Shown here in pieces: positions 61,621 through 64,000 of a stretch of 64,000 nt of DNA. Source of the stretch: Spirodela intermedia (Eukaryota; Streptophyta; Magnoliopsida; Alismatales; Araceae). The DNA lies in assembly GCA_902729315.2 (NCBI GenBank), contig LR746274.1, positions 2,011,037 to 2,075,036 of the forward strand, written 5' to 3'. The first letter of the stretch is position 1; the number at the start of each line of letters is the position of its first letter. The notes under the pieces are model-generated. The model ran no database searches. It saw nothing but the letters and a program-made list of their open reading frames with translations, and was not told the origin of the DNA. The position numbers were made by a program, and so were the translations under genes.

Positions 61621-64000
61621 AATAATTATCGTCGCCCCTAAGACCGACCTTCCTCCCTGCGACATTCATTACTAGTGCAAGAAAATTTATTTGTAATAAT
61701 TATCTCAGGGCCCACAATTTTGTAACACAAAATATAAAAAACATCTATTGATCATATCCCTCTTAATTTTTTTTATTCAATAGTCTTATGGCATATGAAT
61801 TTCCCTAGATTACTCTCTCTCTCTCTCCCCTCCCTACTTAGCATTCTTGTTGGTGTATTACATTCTCCCTCTAAATAGGTGTTAACCATGTTGGTGTATC
61901 ACACTCAGTGTTAAGATGATGATATCTCTCTCTATGAATTAATATTTAACAAATTTGACGGTTAGAAAAATCCCCTCTCTATTTTAAAATTTTTCTACCT
62001 TGTTGTTGCATCACATCTCTCTCTTGCAGTGTCTTCTTGCAATGTAATTCAAATGACTTCTTGGTACATAGTACCATCTCTCTCTTTCTAGTATGGGATC
62101 TAAAACCAATTTTGTATGCCATTGTAGCAAATCTCTGTCTTTCTATTCGTGTAATACATGTTGGTGTATTACATTCTCTCAATGAGCAGATAAAAACATT
62201 TTTGCAATTCGATAGTTTTATCTATGATTTATCATTCATTGAAGGATATATTATAAGATCTTTCCCTTTAGCTGCACCTTAGGATGACATAGCCTTGATG
62301 TTAATGAGGGAGGAAACTTCTTACAGAAGTTAAGATGAGATTGAGGTCATTATTTTTCCAAATGAAAAAATGGATCAAAACCAAAGGAGTATGATCTTTC
62401 TAGAACATAAAACAAACCAAGAAAAAGGTTTTTTTCTTAATATGCCAAATAATTTGGGACCTTGTGGATCTTTTATTGTTCCTCTTCAAAGATCACAAAT
62501 AGTCTTATCTAGTTTAAATTTTACTCTTGTCTTTAAATGAATTCAAGGAGACATTCAAAGAAGTTCTAATTTTTTAGCTCGCCACATAGTCAATAGGAGT
62601 TTGAAATTGTAGATATATATTATTATTATTACCCTTTTTATGTTTATAAACATGGCCCACTTTCTCTCTCCTCACCCTCATATGTATAGGGCTTTCACTC
62701 TCTTTTTATGAATATTATATTATTTTTTAATCTAAAAAAGGCTAACTTATTTTAGAATCTCTTGATATATACTTATTTTCCACTTTCAAAAGCATTTTGT
62801 CTTGGTGAGTTATTACATGACCAACTAGCTAATGATATACTATTAACTCCTTTGAATGAGTCTTTTTGCTCCTTACCCTACAAACTATTAATAATTGATA
62901 AGTTTGTATTATCATAAATTAATAAATAAATAATTAATTATATTATTTTAGCTTAAACTCATGATAAATAGACTTATATTTATGTTAAAATATAAAAAGT
63001 AGTTTTTAGTTAGTTAATGTGAATTTTTGACTAATTATATGTTTTTATGTGATTTTTATAATCATATTTTTGAGATAAATGAAGAAAAATAAAATAAAAT
63101 AAAACAAAAAGATAGAAGAAAGGGGGAACCCGTCGGCTAACTGGGCCTATAAGTGGTTGGAAGCACAATCAAGTAGAATTGCAAGCAAGGCTCACACAAC
63201 TAAGTACAGACTGATATGAGACACATGTGTGTCACTCTTCTTCCACATCATCAGTGGTGTGGGGCAAAGAATGGTCATACACACGCGAGAAAGGGACACA
63301 TCAATTACTAAATCTCGTATTACTATATATCTACCTCAAAATTAGGCATATAACTGATGTGGGACTAAATTGACGATCACAACCTTTTCAAAAAGTTTTA
63401 TGATTTTAATACTTAAAATATCTTTTATTTATTATAAAGTAATATTATTATGATGTCACTTTATAAGGATATTTATGTACTTATTTTACTCTCTTTTATA
63501 TAGGTGAGTGATTGGTGAGGGTTTGAATCTTACTAGAGCTAGAACTTATATTTTTATCTAATTAAATCATATTTGTTTTAGATTTCTGATGAATGATTAA
63601 GATGTCAAAGTCACTTAATCATGAGTAAAAATCTTGTCAATGTGATTTGTGGAACATTGTTACTAAATTTATTGAATGATTATAGATAAAAAGACATCTA
63701 ATTCATTGAGTAAATCATCTCTAATTGATTGACAAACAAATCATTGTTGGGAAGAAGACAATCTATTGAGAGACAAGTAGCGACCTCTTCAGAGCATATC
63801 AAATACGATGAAGAACATCTTCTAGCTATGTGGACATGAGGATGAAGCTCCCTAAGATGTGCCCTACCTTCATCCAAATCATCTTTGTCAGGTGACGATT
63901 ATTAGAGAGCTACAATGTCACTATTTTTCCACTCTATTGGATAGTAGTTGTCAAAAATGACTTGATGACTCATTTCATTAATTTTTAAACTTTACAAGAA
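61621..64000. other. AT-rich sequence with degenerate short repeats
   Basis: No gene seen. Between about 61848 and 62180, variants of a unit based on TTGGTGTATTACATTCTC followed by CTCTCTCT recur at irregular 50-110 bp intervals; the exact 18-mer occurs at about 61851 and 62161. The remainder is AT-rich without recognisable features. Confidence 0.4.

Overview
This is nuclear DNA of a flowering plant. The genes have many introns, with GT-AG splice sites and proteins of plant type. Promoters carry telo-box (AAACCCTA) and site II (TGGGCC/T) motifs, CT/GA microsatellites are abundant, and a decayed Ty1/copia element is present. Very GC-rich, single-exon genes lie beside AT-rich introns, which favours a monocot (perhaps a commelinid). 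That placement is an inference, and the species is not identified. There is no prokaryotic, plasmid or CRISPR content.

Layout. Positions 1-1010 (minus) hold the 5' part of a class-12 kinesin gene, cut by the window edge just after the P-loop. Positions 1749-5993 (plus) hold a five-exon cellulose-synthase-like C gene, divergent from the kinesin. Positions 6795-24935 (plus) hold a 15-exon DNA topoisomerase 3-beta gene spread over 18 kb. Positions 25392-33131 (minus) hold a 10-exon GYF-domain gene of the CD2BP2/LIN1 (U5 snRNP) family, tail-to-tail with TOP3B, with a probable solo LTR in one intron. Positions 34644-43804 carry four tandem, same-strand, intronless DUF506 (PDDEXK_6) paralogues. Positions 45581-50002 are one degenerate copia retrotransposon with both LTRs and a 5-bp target duplication. 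Positions 50300-52983 (plus) hold a six-exon CMSS1/Cms1-type ribosome-biogenesis gene. Positions 53964-55616 (plus) hold a three-exon eL32 ribosomal protein gene. From 55617 to 64000 the sequence is AT-rich, with degenerate repeats, a probable gag relic and no gene I can support.

I rebuilt the exon structures by hand from the genomic sequence. I required GT-AG borders, preserved reading frame and agreement with the known family sequence, and every exon sum is a multiple of three. The genes do not form a pathway. Several are growth or housekeeping functions (ribosomal protein, ribosome biogenesis, splicing, topoisomerase, cytokinetic kinesin), and the promoters of several share site II/telo-box architecture. 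I found no clearly new biological system. The items most worth a second look are the decaying DUF506 array with an orphan promoter-like block between copies 3 and 4, a perfect 23-bp hairpin in a CMSS1 intron, and the repeat structure of the TOP3B introns.
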